Below, piece after piece: positions 19,801 through 31,304 of a DNA stretch of 64,000 bases. Every line of letters starts with the position of its first letter. Within the stretch, counting starts at the first letter, position 1. The notes below the pieces were generated by a model that was not told the DNA's origin, searched no databases, and saw only the letters and a list, made by a program, of their open reading frames with translations. Origin of the DNA: Stagonosporopsis chrysanthemi. Its lineage: Eukaryota; Ascomycota; Dothideomycetes; Pleosporales; Didymellaceae. The stretch spans positions 92,298 through 156,297 of the forward strand of contig JAFISE010000069.1 in assembly GCA_022560025.1 (NCBI GenBank). The letters are read 5' to 3'. The position numbers were made by a program, and so were the translations under genes.

Positions 19801-22442
19801 TCACCCAGTTGTACCTGACGAAGTCCGAAAGCAACCTACCGACAAACCCAATCCTAGCATCACTAGTCATTGGTGCTGGCTCAGATGGATCAACATTGCT
19901 CACAAGTTCCGCAGCCCTCTGGAAGCAGCAGACCGAATCAACTCTGCTGTTGGCTAGTACATTGGTGCGAGTTGCTCTGCTACTGGATACACCTTGGACC
20001 CACCTTGAGCAACAGTTGTTCAAAGCTACACCACTCCTGGCGCGCTTATATGCTGCTAGTGACAGGTGGAAGTCGCCTGTAGTGCGGCTTTTGGAAACCC
20101 TCGTCAGAGGTGCTGTTCGAGTCACCGAACCACAGGCCTCAAATGGTTTGGCTGAACAACAAGAGCCTCCATCTCTGCTAGGTCATCTCGGCCCTCGCAC
20201 CGCAAAGAACTTCCTGAGTGTTCTTTCCGAGTTGGATGAACCACTCAAGATAGTAGACATTCAGACGGATGTGTGGAACCTGCTTTCTGCTGTTGTAACT
20301 TGCAAGCAGCAATGGTTCTCATTATATCTCCTTACAGGCAATACGCCGAAAGAGGCTCTACGAACGAAGCCCGAATCTTCGTCTGCATCAGGACACAAAG
20401 CACTCCTCACCTGGGCAATACAATCTGTTTCTAGCCTGAGCCTCCCATCATCAGGCTCTGACAACATCCCTTGGTCTCTATACACAGCAAAGCTCGGATT
20501 CATTACTGCGGCTCAGAACAACTGGTCTTGGGCGATGGGCGACCTGCGCAAACACAAGGACCTCATACAAAAATTACTCGAATTCTTGTCGTGGATGACG
20601 CGACAACTGAGATATCCAAAATCGAATCCGGAGGTCCTGCTACGTTCGCATCAGAATCGATTCGCTTCTTTAGCATGCGAAGTACTTGCTATGTACCTTC
20701 ACAGCTCCCGACAAGTTGGAGACGTGACACCGCTCAAGAGTGTCGTCCCAGCCCTGGCATATTTGGAAGATAATGCTCTGCAACTCCCATCTTACAACGA
20801 ATCTCTACACGGCAACCTCAAGCAAAACCTTGAGCGACAGTTCCCTGGCATCACGCTGGCCAGTCTGAAGCGGACAGCGCTGTACCCTGAATCATTCGGT
20901 CGCAGCTTTTTCTATGACGTTGAACTTGCCGAGCAACTACTCGATTTTGACAGTAGATGGGCGGGCCCTCGGGAAGGCACTGGATTTGTCAATGAGGTAG
21001 TGAAGGCAAACTACAATCTTGGACTAGTGGAGTCGCAAGTTCAACTGCTGCAAAGCTGGAAGCTGCTTGCGCTCGAACTGGGGCATTTCGTCGGCAAGGA
21101 CGATCGATTAGTGCCGACTATCATCGGTGCTGTCAAGAGCTCGATGAAGGCCAACGCAGAGAGCACCCTGCCGGAAGCTCTGTTTGGCCAGCTGAACGTC
21201 TTGCGTGCTGACCTGTCGTTTGGCTTGCTCAAGAAGCTGGTTGAAGCCAAGATCCACACAGCGGAAGCAAGACAGCTACTCGCTCCTGTATGGAACGCCA
21301 TTCGAGCCGCGACTCCCGATTTTGGAGACGTTTTCTCAGGCGATGCAGTCTTCTACTACCGTTCACAGCTGCGTATGCTATATTTGGCTTTGCAGCCTCA
21401 CATTATCGAGGGCGCGGAACACGAAAGTGAAACTGAATTCCGTTCTAGCTTCCGCGGTACTATGCCTGCCAGTCACAAGACATTGGAAACATCCAGCTCG
21501 ACTCTGCTCCTCGAGATCCTGACAGACGTCGTCGCCAAGGGCTTCCGCAGTCTGGCAAATCAGTTGCACACCGATCCATCTACCGTCTCGCCGTCGGACT
21601 TCGCTCTCCTCACCGCCATCCTCCAACGCATCATCGCCATTCCTGAGATGAGCAAATGGCAGTCTCAAGCAGCTCTTCTATTCGCCGACAACGGCACTAT
21701 TCGCTATGCTACTAGCCTGTTCTCCTGGTCCGATCGCCTTGCAATAACCCAGCATGGCATCGCCGACCCTGTATACGGTGAGCTCGCCTTGCTCTTCCTC
21801 CTCTCTCTCTCCGCAATCCCAGCACTCGCCGAGACAATGGCTGTCGACGGGGTCCTGTCACAACTTAATACAGCAAATCTCATGAACTACTACCGACGCT
21901 CTAATGGCATGGGACCTTTCGACTCACCAGCCCGCCTTCACTCCATCTGGACAAAGGGCATTCTCCCTCTGTGCCTAAATATTCTTCTTTCGGTCGGCGC
22001 ACCCATTGCCGCCGAGATCTCCTCCTTCCTCAATCAATTTCCCGAACAACTCAGTCGCGCCTCGAGCGCCATTAACGCAAGCCCATCATCGCGCTCAGCA
22101 GAAACAAAGATTACACTATCCGTCGCTTCCGAGACACACTCGCTGGCGTTGGTTTCCGCCATTCTTGAGGACGTGCGCAAACAGGGACCGAAGCTAGGTA
22201 TCCAGTCCAACGACGTTGCGCTGCTGGATTGGGACAAAGAGAATGTCAAGGAGGATATCGAGAGCTGGTTAAGCAGGAAGGGTGCGCTCAGGGAGAGGGT
22301 TATCGCTGTTGATGAGCGCGAGGTCGAGTTGCTTGGTAAAAAGAGGGGCGAGGTGAATGAGTTGGAGGAGCGGGTGCTTGCTGAACTGGAAAGTGCTGGG
22401 AAGTGTTTAGGGTTGGGGAATGGGAAAAATGAGGCGAAGTAG
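16813..22442 (+). CDS. Nucleoporin Nup188, large scaffold of the inner ring
   Basis: Structural protein of the nuclear pore inner ring, made of stacked alpha-helical repeats. Model: 16813-16877 joined to 16931-22442 across a 53-nt intron (GTATGT at 16878, GCAG ending 16930). The product has 1858 residues, in the range of other fungal Nup188 proteins. The junction codon restores CLKGEQQLV then TWDIAYRALCEP. The early segment IKEDSLWLSKQARISEYAAL and the internal block PPSLLGHLGPRTAKNF plus LLTGNTPKEAL match Nup188 as I remember it, rather than its paralogue Nup192. The C-terminus is a charged helix (about 1790-1858). It is divergent from trpC, about 480 bases apart. The whole frame is open with no break. 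Confidence 0.92.
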
Positions 22443-22675
22443 GCAGAGAAAGGTTTTGCTAGAGTGGAAATGGATTGCTCGAACAGCGCCGGAGTTCGGA
22501 TCTGGCTTGGTTCTCATGAAGTAGAGAATTTCATTGCTATCTATGATGAGAAATCTTGGAATACACTTGCTACCAGCAGACTTTTTGACACCCACAGACT
22601 GGTGTGAGGGGCAGACGACATGTCATCAATTCCTTTGTGCTGTGCATTGCCGTTCTCTGTGCACAGCAAAGTACG

Positions 22676-23006
22676 ATGCCATCGACAAGGCTATCATGCC
22701 GAATCGAGCGCGCGCGAGAACCGGTCGATCCAGAACGGTGGAGCACTGTAAAAGAAGAAGTGGAGGCACTACGCTATGTAGATCTCCCCGCATCCGAGGG
22801 CAAATACTGGAGACCAGTCGATTGGGATGAACTTCATGTCCTGTGCATGCTTGGGTGAGTCCTGATATATCGTCTACAGTTAAACGCGCAGCCGCATTTT
22901 CGATCAAATGTTCAAAAGCGGCAGCACGACTGCTATATAACGAGACCAGCACAACTGATAAAAACTTCACAGGCAGCAGCATTTTTTCCACTGTGTATAC
23001 CGGTGA
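22676..23006 (+). CDS. Possible small hypothetical protein
   Basis: A tentative two-exon model: 22676-22854 joined to 22973-23006 across a 118-nt intron (GTGAGT donor, CACAG acceptor), giving about 70 residues. The sequence is not low-complexity (VDPERWSTVKEEVEALRYVD, then WRPVDWDELHVLCML), which is why it is listed. There is no family match that I recognise, no upstream ATG in frame and no supporting motif. It could equally be a chance frame or a remnant of a longer gene, so the call is weak. Confidence 0.2.
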
Positions 23007-23700
23007 ATGCCAGTTAGTACTCTCGCATTCTGTGGAGGCTATGCAAAGACGGACGCGCGTTCAGCCTCAACGGCGGCGGCCCGCGGCACAAACGCGTGGT
23101 TTGGACGATGCTACCGGTCTGTGGAGGCAGGCGAGGCTGATTTGGAAGTGACCTGGTTTCGTCAAGGGTTGCGAGGAGTGTAATATGTTAACTCAAACAT
23201 CTAAGGAAGGGTTGATACACGTGATGATTACTGAAGGGCCACAGGAGCTGCCCCCTTCCCCGGCCTGCCTTGATTCTACCACGACGTCAAGAAAGTACGA
23301 TGGGACTCAGGACTTGCAATTGAAGAGCTTATTAGCACATTGATATAATGTGCTGGGTCATGTGAAATTGGCGAACAGGCCGCTGTAGGCCTTGACAAGG
23401 CTAGCGTGACATGTGGGTGACGTCTGCTTGCCAGCTGCGAATTCTGGGCCGAGCCCTGCGCGGATCGCTCATCAGCTTTTAAGATTACACCACCCGCAGC
23501 CCAGCTCCACTCATCACCACAAGCCGGTCCGCCCGACTTTCACAACAATCGCTGCATCAATCCGCATCGCTACATATATCCGTACCGCTTACTGTCGCTG
23601 TTGCGCGCAATTGTGCATCCTTCCGTCACTTCCGCGTCTGCCTGACAATTGACGTGCGGCCTTCCGAAACATCCTGATCGCAACAATACACGCAACAAAC
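23007..23700. other. Intergenic region upstream of the syntaxin gene
   Basis: About 690 bases with no supported gene. The last 250 bases are C-rich and likely contain the promoter and leader of the plus-strand syntaxin gene. No specific element is recognised. Confidence 0.45.
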
Positions 23701-24920
23701 ATGTCGAACAACTACCAGCAGTACGGCGGGAATCCCTATGGCCAATCTGGCCAGGCTGAAGCAGGCTATGGTGGAGCCAGCAACCCATATGGCAACACCG
23801 GTTATGGGTCGTCGAACCCGTACGGCGGCAGCGTAAGCATAGCAACTGCGCGCCCGGACGACGGTCACTGACACAACAATGCAGTATGATGAATCCAGCC
23901 GCCCCGCGCAATTGACTCATGCCGACTCCAACTACTCACAGCCCTCGCAGTACTCGGCGGCTGCGCCCTCACAAACAGTGCCGCACACGGATGTGCCGCT
24001 GCCCCATGGAAACACAGCCCAGCAACACTTTGGAAACTCGGCGCAACAGGGCCAGCAGTCGTACGGCCTCGAGCAGCCCGGAACAAAGCCGTTGAGCCAG
24101 CAGGACTTCCTTCAGCGCATTGATGGTACCAAGACCCGGATTGGTCAGCTCACACAGGATATTGGCGCCATCTCGAACATTCACCAGCGCATGCTGTCGT
24201 CGCCCGACAATCGCTCATCCGCCGAATTGGAGAGTATTGTGTCGCAAACCCAGATCAGGAACACCCAAATAAAGGACGAGATCAAGTTCCTGGAGCGCGA
24301 TGCTGCGCGCGATTCGACTAACTCGTTCAAGAGGACCCAGGTCGAATCGCTGAAGAGGACGTTCAAGAGCCAACTCGAGGACTTTCAGAAGGAAGAAGCA
24401 GACTACTCAAAGAGGTACCGCGAGGCTATTGCCCGCCAATACAGGGTGATCAACCCTGAGGCGACCGACGCAGAGGTACAGGAGGCGGCAAACGCCGACT
24501 GGGGTGATGAGGGTATCTTCACACAAGCTGTAAGTACTTGGTCGATGATGTATATGTATCAAATGCTGACTGCCTCCGCAGCTCAAGAGCAACCGCAGTG
24601 GCCAAGCGTCCAGCGTTCTGGGTGCTGTGCGTGCTCGTCACAACGACATCCAGCGCATAGAGAAGACTATGGTTGAGCTGGCAACATTGTTCCAGCAGCT
24701 CAATGAGCAAGTCGTTTATCAGGAGGCGCAGACCGTACAGGTTGAGAACCAGACGATCCAGGTTCAGGAAGATGCCAAGCACGCAAATACCCAGCTGGAT
24801 CAGGGAATCAAGTCGGCCAGACGCGCAAGGAAGCTCAAGTGGTGGACCCTGCTCGTGGTTGTGCTTATCATTGCCATCATTGCGCTGGCTCTTGGTCTCT
24901 ACTTTGGTCTTCGCAAGTAG
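23701..24920 (+). CDS. Plasma-membrane Qa-SNARE (syntaxin, Sso1/Psy1 type)
   Basis: t-SNARE that drives fusion of secretory vesicles with the plasma membrane. Model: 23701-23832, 23885-24529 and 24582-24920, 371 residues, all junctions in phase 0, introns of 52 nt each. The N-terminal ~95 residues are rich in Gln, Gly, Asn, Tyr and Ser (NPYGQSG, SNPYGGS), a disordered leader. The Habc helices follow (DFLQRIDGTKTRIGQLTQDI to about residue 240). The SNARE motif in exon 3 is RARHNDIQRIEKTMVELATL with the zero-layer glutamine in FQQLNEQ. A single C-terminal anchor (LLVVVLIIAIIALALGLYFG) ends in LRK. The domain order is complete for a Qa-SNARE. Confidence 0.93.
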
Positions 24921-26186
24921 GAGAGCAGGCCTTCTCAGGCCGAGCCGAGTCCTTCGACTCTTCCATCCAGGTCTGGTCGTTCGATCGTCGACAGACCTAC
25001 GCAGCAACGACATGACCTGGATACATCCCCTTTGGTGGGGTGTGCAGGCTTGGTTGTCCCGTGTGGTCCCATGTGCAGATTGGGCTCTGCACCTTGTCTG
25101 CTCTTGGGTCTTTGGGTCGACCCGCAGTAAAGGTATCTTGACGTTGCGTGATGAAGTTCAGACGTGGCTATAAATCGTCGTTAATCGTAATCAAAGACTG
25201 CAATTGGCAGTCGTATGTAAATAATGAGAGTCAGCAAGCAGTACGAATTCATACGATTTACCTTTATTCAACGACACCCCCGCGGTGATCCTCATCACGA
25301 GGGAGGCTGTGTTGACACGAGACGCTCGTGTTGTCGATGATGATTATGCGGAACACGATCCCGGACTTACGCTATCATTCAGCCTCAAAATAGACAGCAT
25401 CCAATAAAGCTGGCTTGCTGTTTGACTAACAGAGCCTGCATCTGGCAAGCGTTCTGCGCCACTGGTGTCCGTTGGCGGCTTCACTGGCTGGTGGCCAGCC
25501 ACCGTGTTCCAATTCTGCGACGTGATGGCCTGCAACTGCATCGCAACACGAGTCAATGCTCCATGCTTCAAGTTGATAATGCGCTGATGACCTCATCTTG
25601 TTGCGACCCACGCGGCTCTCCACAGCAGTCTTTGCGACAGGGCACGGCAGCAGCCATTTGATACGGATCTTCGCCTGTGGGCACGAAGAATGAGGGCGAC
25701 GCGCGTTTCAGCAAGCTCTGAAGCAGACTAAAGAAGCGCGATCGCCGCGCGACCCGGTGTTCTCGGCCATGGCTTGTCTGTGACTTGTCGCTTGCTGGGC
25801 GGCTCCTTGGTTGAGCTTAAAGGGGCGGGCTTGCAAGTTGGCAGTACCCATCCCTGTCTATGTGGAGCACAACAACCAATCACGTCTCCACTGCGCATTC
25901 CGCAGATGGCAACCGCCAGTGTTGCGGTGCCGGGGGTGGGCTCCCTCTAATAACCCGATCCCCCAACCTGTTTTTGGGCTGTTCAACTCCTCGGTCACCG
26001 TTCTTCGTGCGCGACTTCTTCGTTATACTTTTTCTAATTGCCCAGTTGCAACTTCCACACTCGCTCGTGCCATTTCACCGTCTGTCGCTTCTCTGCTTTT
26101 CGGCCTTTGATCACGAAAAGCTCATTTCCTCTCGTCACGACTGATCCCAACGAACTTGTTCCATCACCCACTCGACGACCATCACA
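24921..26186. other. Long intergenic region upstream of the GH72 gene
   Basis: About 1.27 kb without a supported gene. The final ~250 bases are pyrimidine-rich and contain a CCAAT-type pentamer near 25874 (ACAACCAATCACG). They are the likely promoter and leader of the highly expressed cell-wall gene that follows. Small frames in the middle lack coding character. Confidence 0.45.
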
Positions 26187-27715
26187 ATGAAGAGCGTTGC
26201 TATCGCTGCCGTCGCCGGCGCCCTCGCAACAACCGTTACTGGCACTCCTGCTACTCCCATTCAGAAGCGTGCTGATGTCACAACCATCACCGTCAAGGGT
26301 AATGGTACGTTATCTCAGATTCTGCGACAATATTTACGGAATAATTGCTAACAATTAAACAGCATTCTGGAAAGGTAACGAGCGTTTCTACATCCGTGGT
26401 GTTGACTACCAGCCTGGTAAGAGTGAATGACTGCCTTTGCGTGAGCGCAGACTGACATCTTCAGGTGGCGCTTCCGACGCGAAGGACCCCATTGCCGACG
26501 CAGATGGCTGCAAGCGCGACGTCGCCAAGTTCAAGGAGCTCGGTATCAACACTGTCCGTGTGTACACTGTCGACAACACCGCCGAGCACGACACATGCAT
26601 GAACGCCCTCGCCGATGCTGGTATCTACCTCGCTCTCGATGTCAACACCCCCAAGTACTCGCTCAACCGCGCCTCTCCCCAGATCTCCTACAACAAGCAG
26701 TACCTCCAAAGCGTCTTTGCGACCGTCGAGAAGTTCGCCGCCTATCCCAACACTCTGCTCTTCTTCTCCGGTAACGAGGTCATCAACGACGATAAGACCA
26801 CTAACTGCGCTCCTTTCGTCAAGGCTGTCACCCGTGACATCAAGTCCTACATGAATGCTCGCAAGCTCCGCAAGGTCCCTGTCGGCTATAGCGCTGCTGA
26901 CGTCGAGTCCAACCGTTACGAGATGGCCGACTACATGAACTGCGGTGACGATTCTGCTCGCTCCGACTTCTACGCCTTCAACGACTACTCTTGGTGCGAC
27001 CCCAACACCTTCACTGGTTCCGGTTGGGACCAGAAGGTTCAGAAGCTTAGCAACTACAGCCTTCCTATCTTGTAAGTAAACCTCGAACCTCGATCAGTCT
27101 GCATCTGCTAACCTCCTCAGCCTCTCCGAGTTCGGTTGCAACACCAACAAGCGTCAGTTCAACGAGGTGAAGTCGATCTACAGCACCGACATGTCCTCGG
27201 TCTACTCTGGTGGTCTCGTCTACGAGTACTCCATGGAGGAATCCAAGTACGGTCTTGTGAACATCAAGGGCAACAACGTTGAGGAGCTTGACGACTTCAC
27301 AACCCTCAAGAACGCCTACGCCAACGCCACTGACCCCACCGGTGACGGTGGTTACAAGTCGAGCGGTTCTGCCTCCAAGTGCCCCACTGACTCCAACTCC
27401 TGGAACGTGACCATGAAAGATGACCAGCTTCCTGCTTTCCCCAGCGGTGCTGCTGACTTCCTCAAGAACGGTGCTGGCGACGGTCCCGGCCTCAAGGGCT
27501 CTGGCTCCCAGTCTGCTGGCTCTGCGGAGACTGAAGTGGCTGATGCTGGCGCTGGTGCTGTCACCTCTGGCGCTGGTGCTGGTTCTACCAGCTCTTCTTC
27601 TCCTAGCACAGGTGCCGCCTCCACTCTCCGCCCCGGCGAGTTCTCCCTGGCGCCTATGGCCATCGGCGCTGTCGTCCTTGTCTCGTCTCTCTTCGGCGGT
27701 CTCCTTGTTTTGTAA
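26187..27715 (+). CDS. GPI-anchored 1,3-beta-glucanosyltransferase (GH72, Gel/Gas family)
   Basis: Cell-surface enzyme that cuts and rejoins 1,3-beta-glucan chains, lengthening wall glucan. Model: 26187-26304, 26363-26416, 26465-27071 and 27121-27715, 457 residues. A signal peptide covers about residues 1-20 (MKSVAIAAVAGALATTVTG). The GH72 catalytic domain spans about 40-330 with the acid/base glutamate in GNEVIND and the nucleophile glutamate in FLSEFGC, the latter restored only by splicing. There is no C-terminal CBM43, so it belongs to the GH72- type. A Ser/Gly/Ala-rich stalk (about 375-430) and a hydrophobic tail (VVLVSSLFGGLLVL) form a GPI-attachment signal. The codon use is strongly C-ending, suggesting high expression. 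Confidence 0.95.
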
Positions 27716-28122
27716 AATTATTACATGAACAAGGCTACTTCTCCAACGTCTTAGCTCTGTATGAGGATGCAGGCCGTACGTAATCAAGACCCAGTGCGGG
27801 CAACTTTTCTTGAAGTTATTTTTTTCATGGTAGTGGTGCCGGCATGTATTGGCAACCGCCCTGGCGTCCTTGACTAGATCGATCGTTTTGGTCGTTGTAT
27901 ATAAGATAGAAAGCAGAAAGATGTATCAAAACACACAAAAATGGTTTGGTGATGTCCGTCCTCTTGAGTGATTACAAGCGCGAATTCGACATAATGTAAG
28001 GCTGTTATCGATAAGCTTTCTTCGGACGATTGAACCACGCCATCTTTCCGTATTACGCCCTTCTCGCGCAAGCCCTCCACTTTCTTGTCACACACTCTCT
28101 TCCCCCATAGCCACGGACAATC
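27716..28122. other. Intergenic region between the GH72 gene and the GTPase gene
   Basis: About 400 bases between two plus-strand genes. It holds the GH72 3' end and the GTPase promoter. No other feature is seen. Confidence 0.45.
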
Positions 28123-29639
28123 ATGCCCCGCGATCCCTTGATCGGCTTGGTCGGCAAGCCCTCGTCTGGCAAGTCGACAACGCTGAACAGGTGCGCATTG
28201 CCCCTCCCCCACCATGGAGCGCATATCTAAGAGTTGGTCGCAGCTTGACAGACGCAACTTCAAAAGTCGGTCCGTACAACATGACATCATCTGGTGTAGA
28301 GAAGCGCGCAGGCTGATTGAAGTGCAGGGAATTTTCCGTAAGTGAACATACCACCCACATTTTTCCTTTCATACGATCCTACGACACCGAACCAACCATA
28401 TGCGTGCGCGCCTTCGCTCTCTATAGCATATGTCCTTGGAATGGGTGTGAAATTGCATTCTGACGAATACTCAGCTTCACGACAATCGACCCGCAACGCG
28501 CCATTGGCTACCTCCAAATCGAATGCCCTTGCGCACGTCTCGGTCTTTCAGACCGCTGTAAACCTAACTACGGCGCCTGCGTCGAAGGCCGCCGCTCCGT
28601 ACCGATCGAACTTCTCGATGTCGCCGGCCTGGTACCAGGCGCGCATATGGGCAAGGGTTTAGGAAACCGCTTCTTGGACGACCTCCGTCACGCGGATGCG
28701 CTCGTCCATGTCGTCGACGTGAGCGGGACAACAGATGCAGAAGGCAAAGCAACGCGTGGGTACGATCCGAGTCAGGACATTGTGTGGCTGCGCAGCGAGA
28801 TCGTACGCTGGATCCAGGGCAATTTGATGGAAAAATGGGGGTCGATCAAGAGGAGACACATCGCGGTCAAGGCCACGCCAATTGAAACGCTGCAGAACCA
28901 GTTCTCAGGTTACGGCTCCACCAGCGCCGTCGTCGCGCGGTGCCTCGATAAACTCGGTCTGCTGAGCGGCACAACAAAAGTCCCGCTCGAAGACTGGGAC
29001 AACGAGACCATCGAGCGCGTCGTCAACGCCTTCACCGACGAGAAATTCCCCACCGTCATCGCACTGAATAAAATCGACCACGCAGACGCCGACAAAAACG
29101 TCGCCAAAATCGCAAAAACCGCAGACCCAAAGAGCATCGTCCTGTGCAGCGCAATCAGCGAGGTCTTCCTGCGCAAACTCGCAAAGCAGGGCTTCGTCAA
29201 GTACACCGAAGGCAGCGAGTTCGTCGACACGCGCGACGACCTGATCGAGATGGGCGACCCCACAGGCGGTGGCCTCAAGGAGCTCGACGACAAGCTCAAG
29301 CAGCGCATCGAGAACCTCAAAGACATGGTGCTGTACCGCTTCGGCAGCACCGGCGTCGTGCAGGTCCTGTCGCGCGCGGCCGAACTGCTTGGCCTCGTCC
29401 CTGTCTTTCCCGTTCGCAATATTCAGAGTTTCTCCTCTGGGTCGGCGAGCAGCACGGCGGTGTTCAGGGACTGCGTGTTGGTCAAGAAGGGGAGTACGGT
29501 GGGCGATGTGTATAGGAAGGTCATGGGCGATGCGCCGTTGGCGTATGTGGAGACGGAGGGGGCGCGGCGGGTGGGTGAGGACGATGTGGTGACTGTGGGT
29601 AAGAATGATATTTTGAGTTTCAAGGTGGGGAGGGCGTAA
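28123..29639 (+). CDS. YchF/Obg-like GTP-binding protein with TGS domain
   Basis: Ribosome- or translation-linked P-loop GTPase of the YchF/Obg group, closest in feel to the archaeal-type branch with a YchF C-terminal region. Model: 28123-28190, 28244-28269, 28328-28337 and 28475-29639, 422 residues. G1 is GKPSSGKST, split from the G2 region by three introns; G3 is [17 protein letters not shown]4 NKID, G5 SA in LCSAIS. A TGS domain ends the protein ([18 protein letters not shown]). Exons 2 and 3 are only 26 and 10 nt; their inclusion restores [20 protein letters not shown], the family sequence. The second intron starts GTCCGT, a weak donor. The third intron is 137 nt. Confidence 0.88.
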
Positions 29640-29880
29640 ACGAATGAACACGTTTAAGCGCGCAGCACAGCGTTTGGTTTCGCGTCGTGATGATGTTTGT
29701 ATGAGCTTGGATATGTCACTCTGCGAAGCTGGATACGATAGCCTTGTACATACACAACAAGTTCATGCTCGCAGAGGTGAAATGCAATCATCCATTCCAT
29801 GCATTTTCGCGGCACCACAAGTGTACCATACGATGCAACTGCTAAGAACAGCCCATGAGATGCACATCTGCAGCCTTATC

Positions 29881-31074
29881 TCACCACTCATCCGTACTAT
29901 CCCCATGCTCAATCAAAGTTTTAAACTCCCTCACCTCCTTCATCCACATGTAACTCCGATACATGCCCTCGAGATCGTAGTACAGCGTATTCTTCTCATG
30001 CATGTCGACTACGATCATGCCCTTTCTCTCCAGGTTCTTCAAGAACAGAATCAACAGCCTCAGAGCCCTGCTCTGCGCCTCACGGCCGTGCTCGTCGTCG
30101 ACGACAATGCCGATGTCAGTCTGCACGGGAGGCTCATGGTTGGTGGTTGCCGATTGGCCCATGTGCTCGACTAGGCGGAGGGCGTGCTGGATGAAATAGA
30201 GTATGACTTCCTTAGGGTCGATGTTGTGGTTCTCGAGGGTGAAGGTTGTGATGAGGTTTGTGAGGAATTCGAGTGCAGGAATAGCAATGGGGAGGTGTGT
30301 GAGCTCGGCGGAGACAGTGGTGGGGTATGAGGTCATGTTTGACATGATGGAGTCTTTCCACGCCTGGAACGTGAGTTCCTCCGCGTTTGGGTCACTCTGA
30401 GATGTGGGCTTCTTGGTTGCAGGGATGCGTTGCTGCGAAGGTCCTCCGACTCCGTCCGTGGCAACAGTATTGTGGCTCGGGACACTAGGCAAGCTAGAAG
30501 TTGGTGTCGATTGCGCAGCTGAGGGCTCGTAGATGCCTTCCTCTTCCAAGATACGAATGTATGGCTGCAGGTCGAAGGGTGTGCCGGGATATCGAAGGTC
30601 GTACAACTGCTGTGGTGTTGCAGAGGCAACAAAAAGTGCCTCGGAAAGAAAAAGACGCTTGATCATCTCGAGTCGAGTCGCGGCAATATCTTTGGCTGAT
30701 AGTTTGTCGGCCGTAGCCTGCTCTCCAAGCCCGTGCCCCGGCGACTGTGTGGCTGCCTCCAGTCGCTGTACTGCCTCGACCCAGTGTGATAAGAATGGAT
30801 TCTGGCGCAGAAGAGTGGATTCGTTCAGCTTCCACAGCCGGTACTCGCTCCTAACGAGCGCGGCGAGTACTCTCCAAGTTGGTTTCTTCTGTGCTTGGCC
30901 TTCCAGCTCGTCAATCATGCCCTTGATCCGAAGGCTCTTCTGGAAACCGCCTCCAGCGCCATCTTCTTGCAGTGTAGAAAAATGATTAAGATCCCTGACT
31001 ACTGATATGTTGTCGCGAACAGTGTCGCTCAGGTATTCAAGCTCGACGCGGGCGAGCGCCGTATCTAGGCTCAT
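29881..31074 (-). CDS. Conserved hypothetical helical protein
   Basis: A single-exon frame of 397 residues, with the start at 31074 (MSLDTALARVELEYLSD). It is mostly alpha-helical by eye, with a hydrophobic helix block (LTHLPIAIPALEFLTNLITT, then VILYFIQHALRLVEHM) but no clear membrane span. A serine/proline/threonine linker sits at about residues 188-232. The ending is charged (MWMKEVREFKTLIEHGDSTDEW). I do not recognise the family. It converges with the GTPase gene (about 240 bases apart) and is divergent from the HET-domain gene, about 230 bases from its likely start. Confidence 0.65.
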   Translation of the reverse strand: MSLDTALARVELEYLSDTVRDNISVVRDLNHFSTLQEDGAGGGFQKSLRIKGMIDELEGQAQKKPTWRVLAALVRSEYRLWKLNESTLLRQNPFLSHWVEAVQRLEAATQSPGHGLGEQATADKLSAKDIAATRLEMIKRLFLSEALFVASATPQQLYDLRYPGTPFDLQPYIRILEEEGIYEPSAAQSTPTSSLPSVPSHNTVATDGVGGPSQQRIPATKKPTSQSDPNAEELTFQAWKDSIMSNMTSYPTTVSAELTHLPIAIPALEFLTNLITTFTLENHNIDPKEVILYFIQHALRLVEHMGQSATTNHEPPVQTDIGIVVDDEHGREAQSRALRLLILFLKNLERKGMIVVDMHEKNTLYYDLEGMYRSYMWMKEVREFKTLIEHGDSTDEW

Positions 31075-31304
31075 CGTTCGCGGCTGCGATGTCGCCTCTT
31101 TCGACTCGAAGGGCGGTCGTGGAGGGGGTGCGGGCTGCTAGTAGTCGGCTTCGGAGCAGCCATGTGTGCGAGAGGTTGCAGGCACAGAAAGTGAGGTGTG
31201 ACGATGGTGGAAGCTGCGGTCGGCGCGCCAAGCATCGTACGCGGAGCCTGCTGGCGAGAAGGTCCGGTTGCTCCTTACATAACTGTAGTCGTCCAGTACA
31301 CGCT

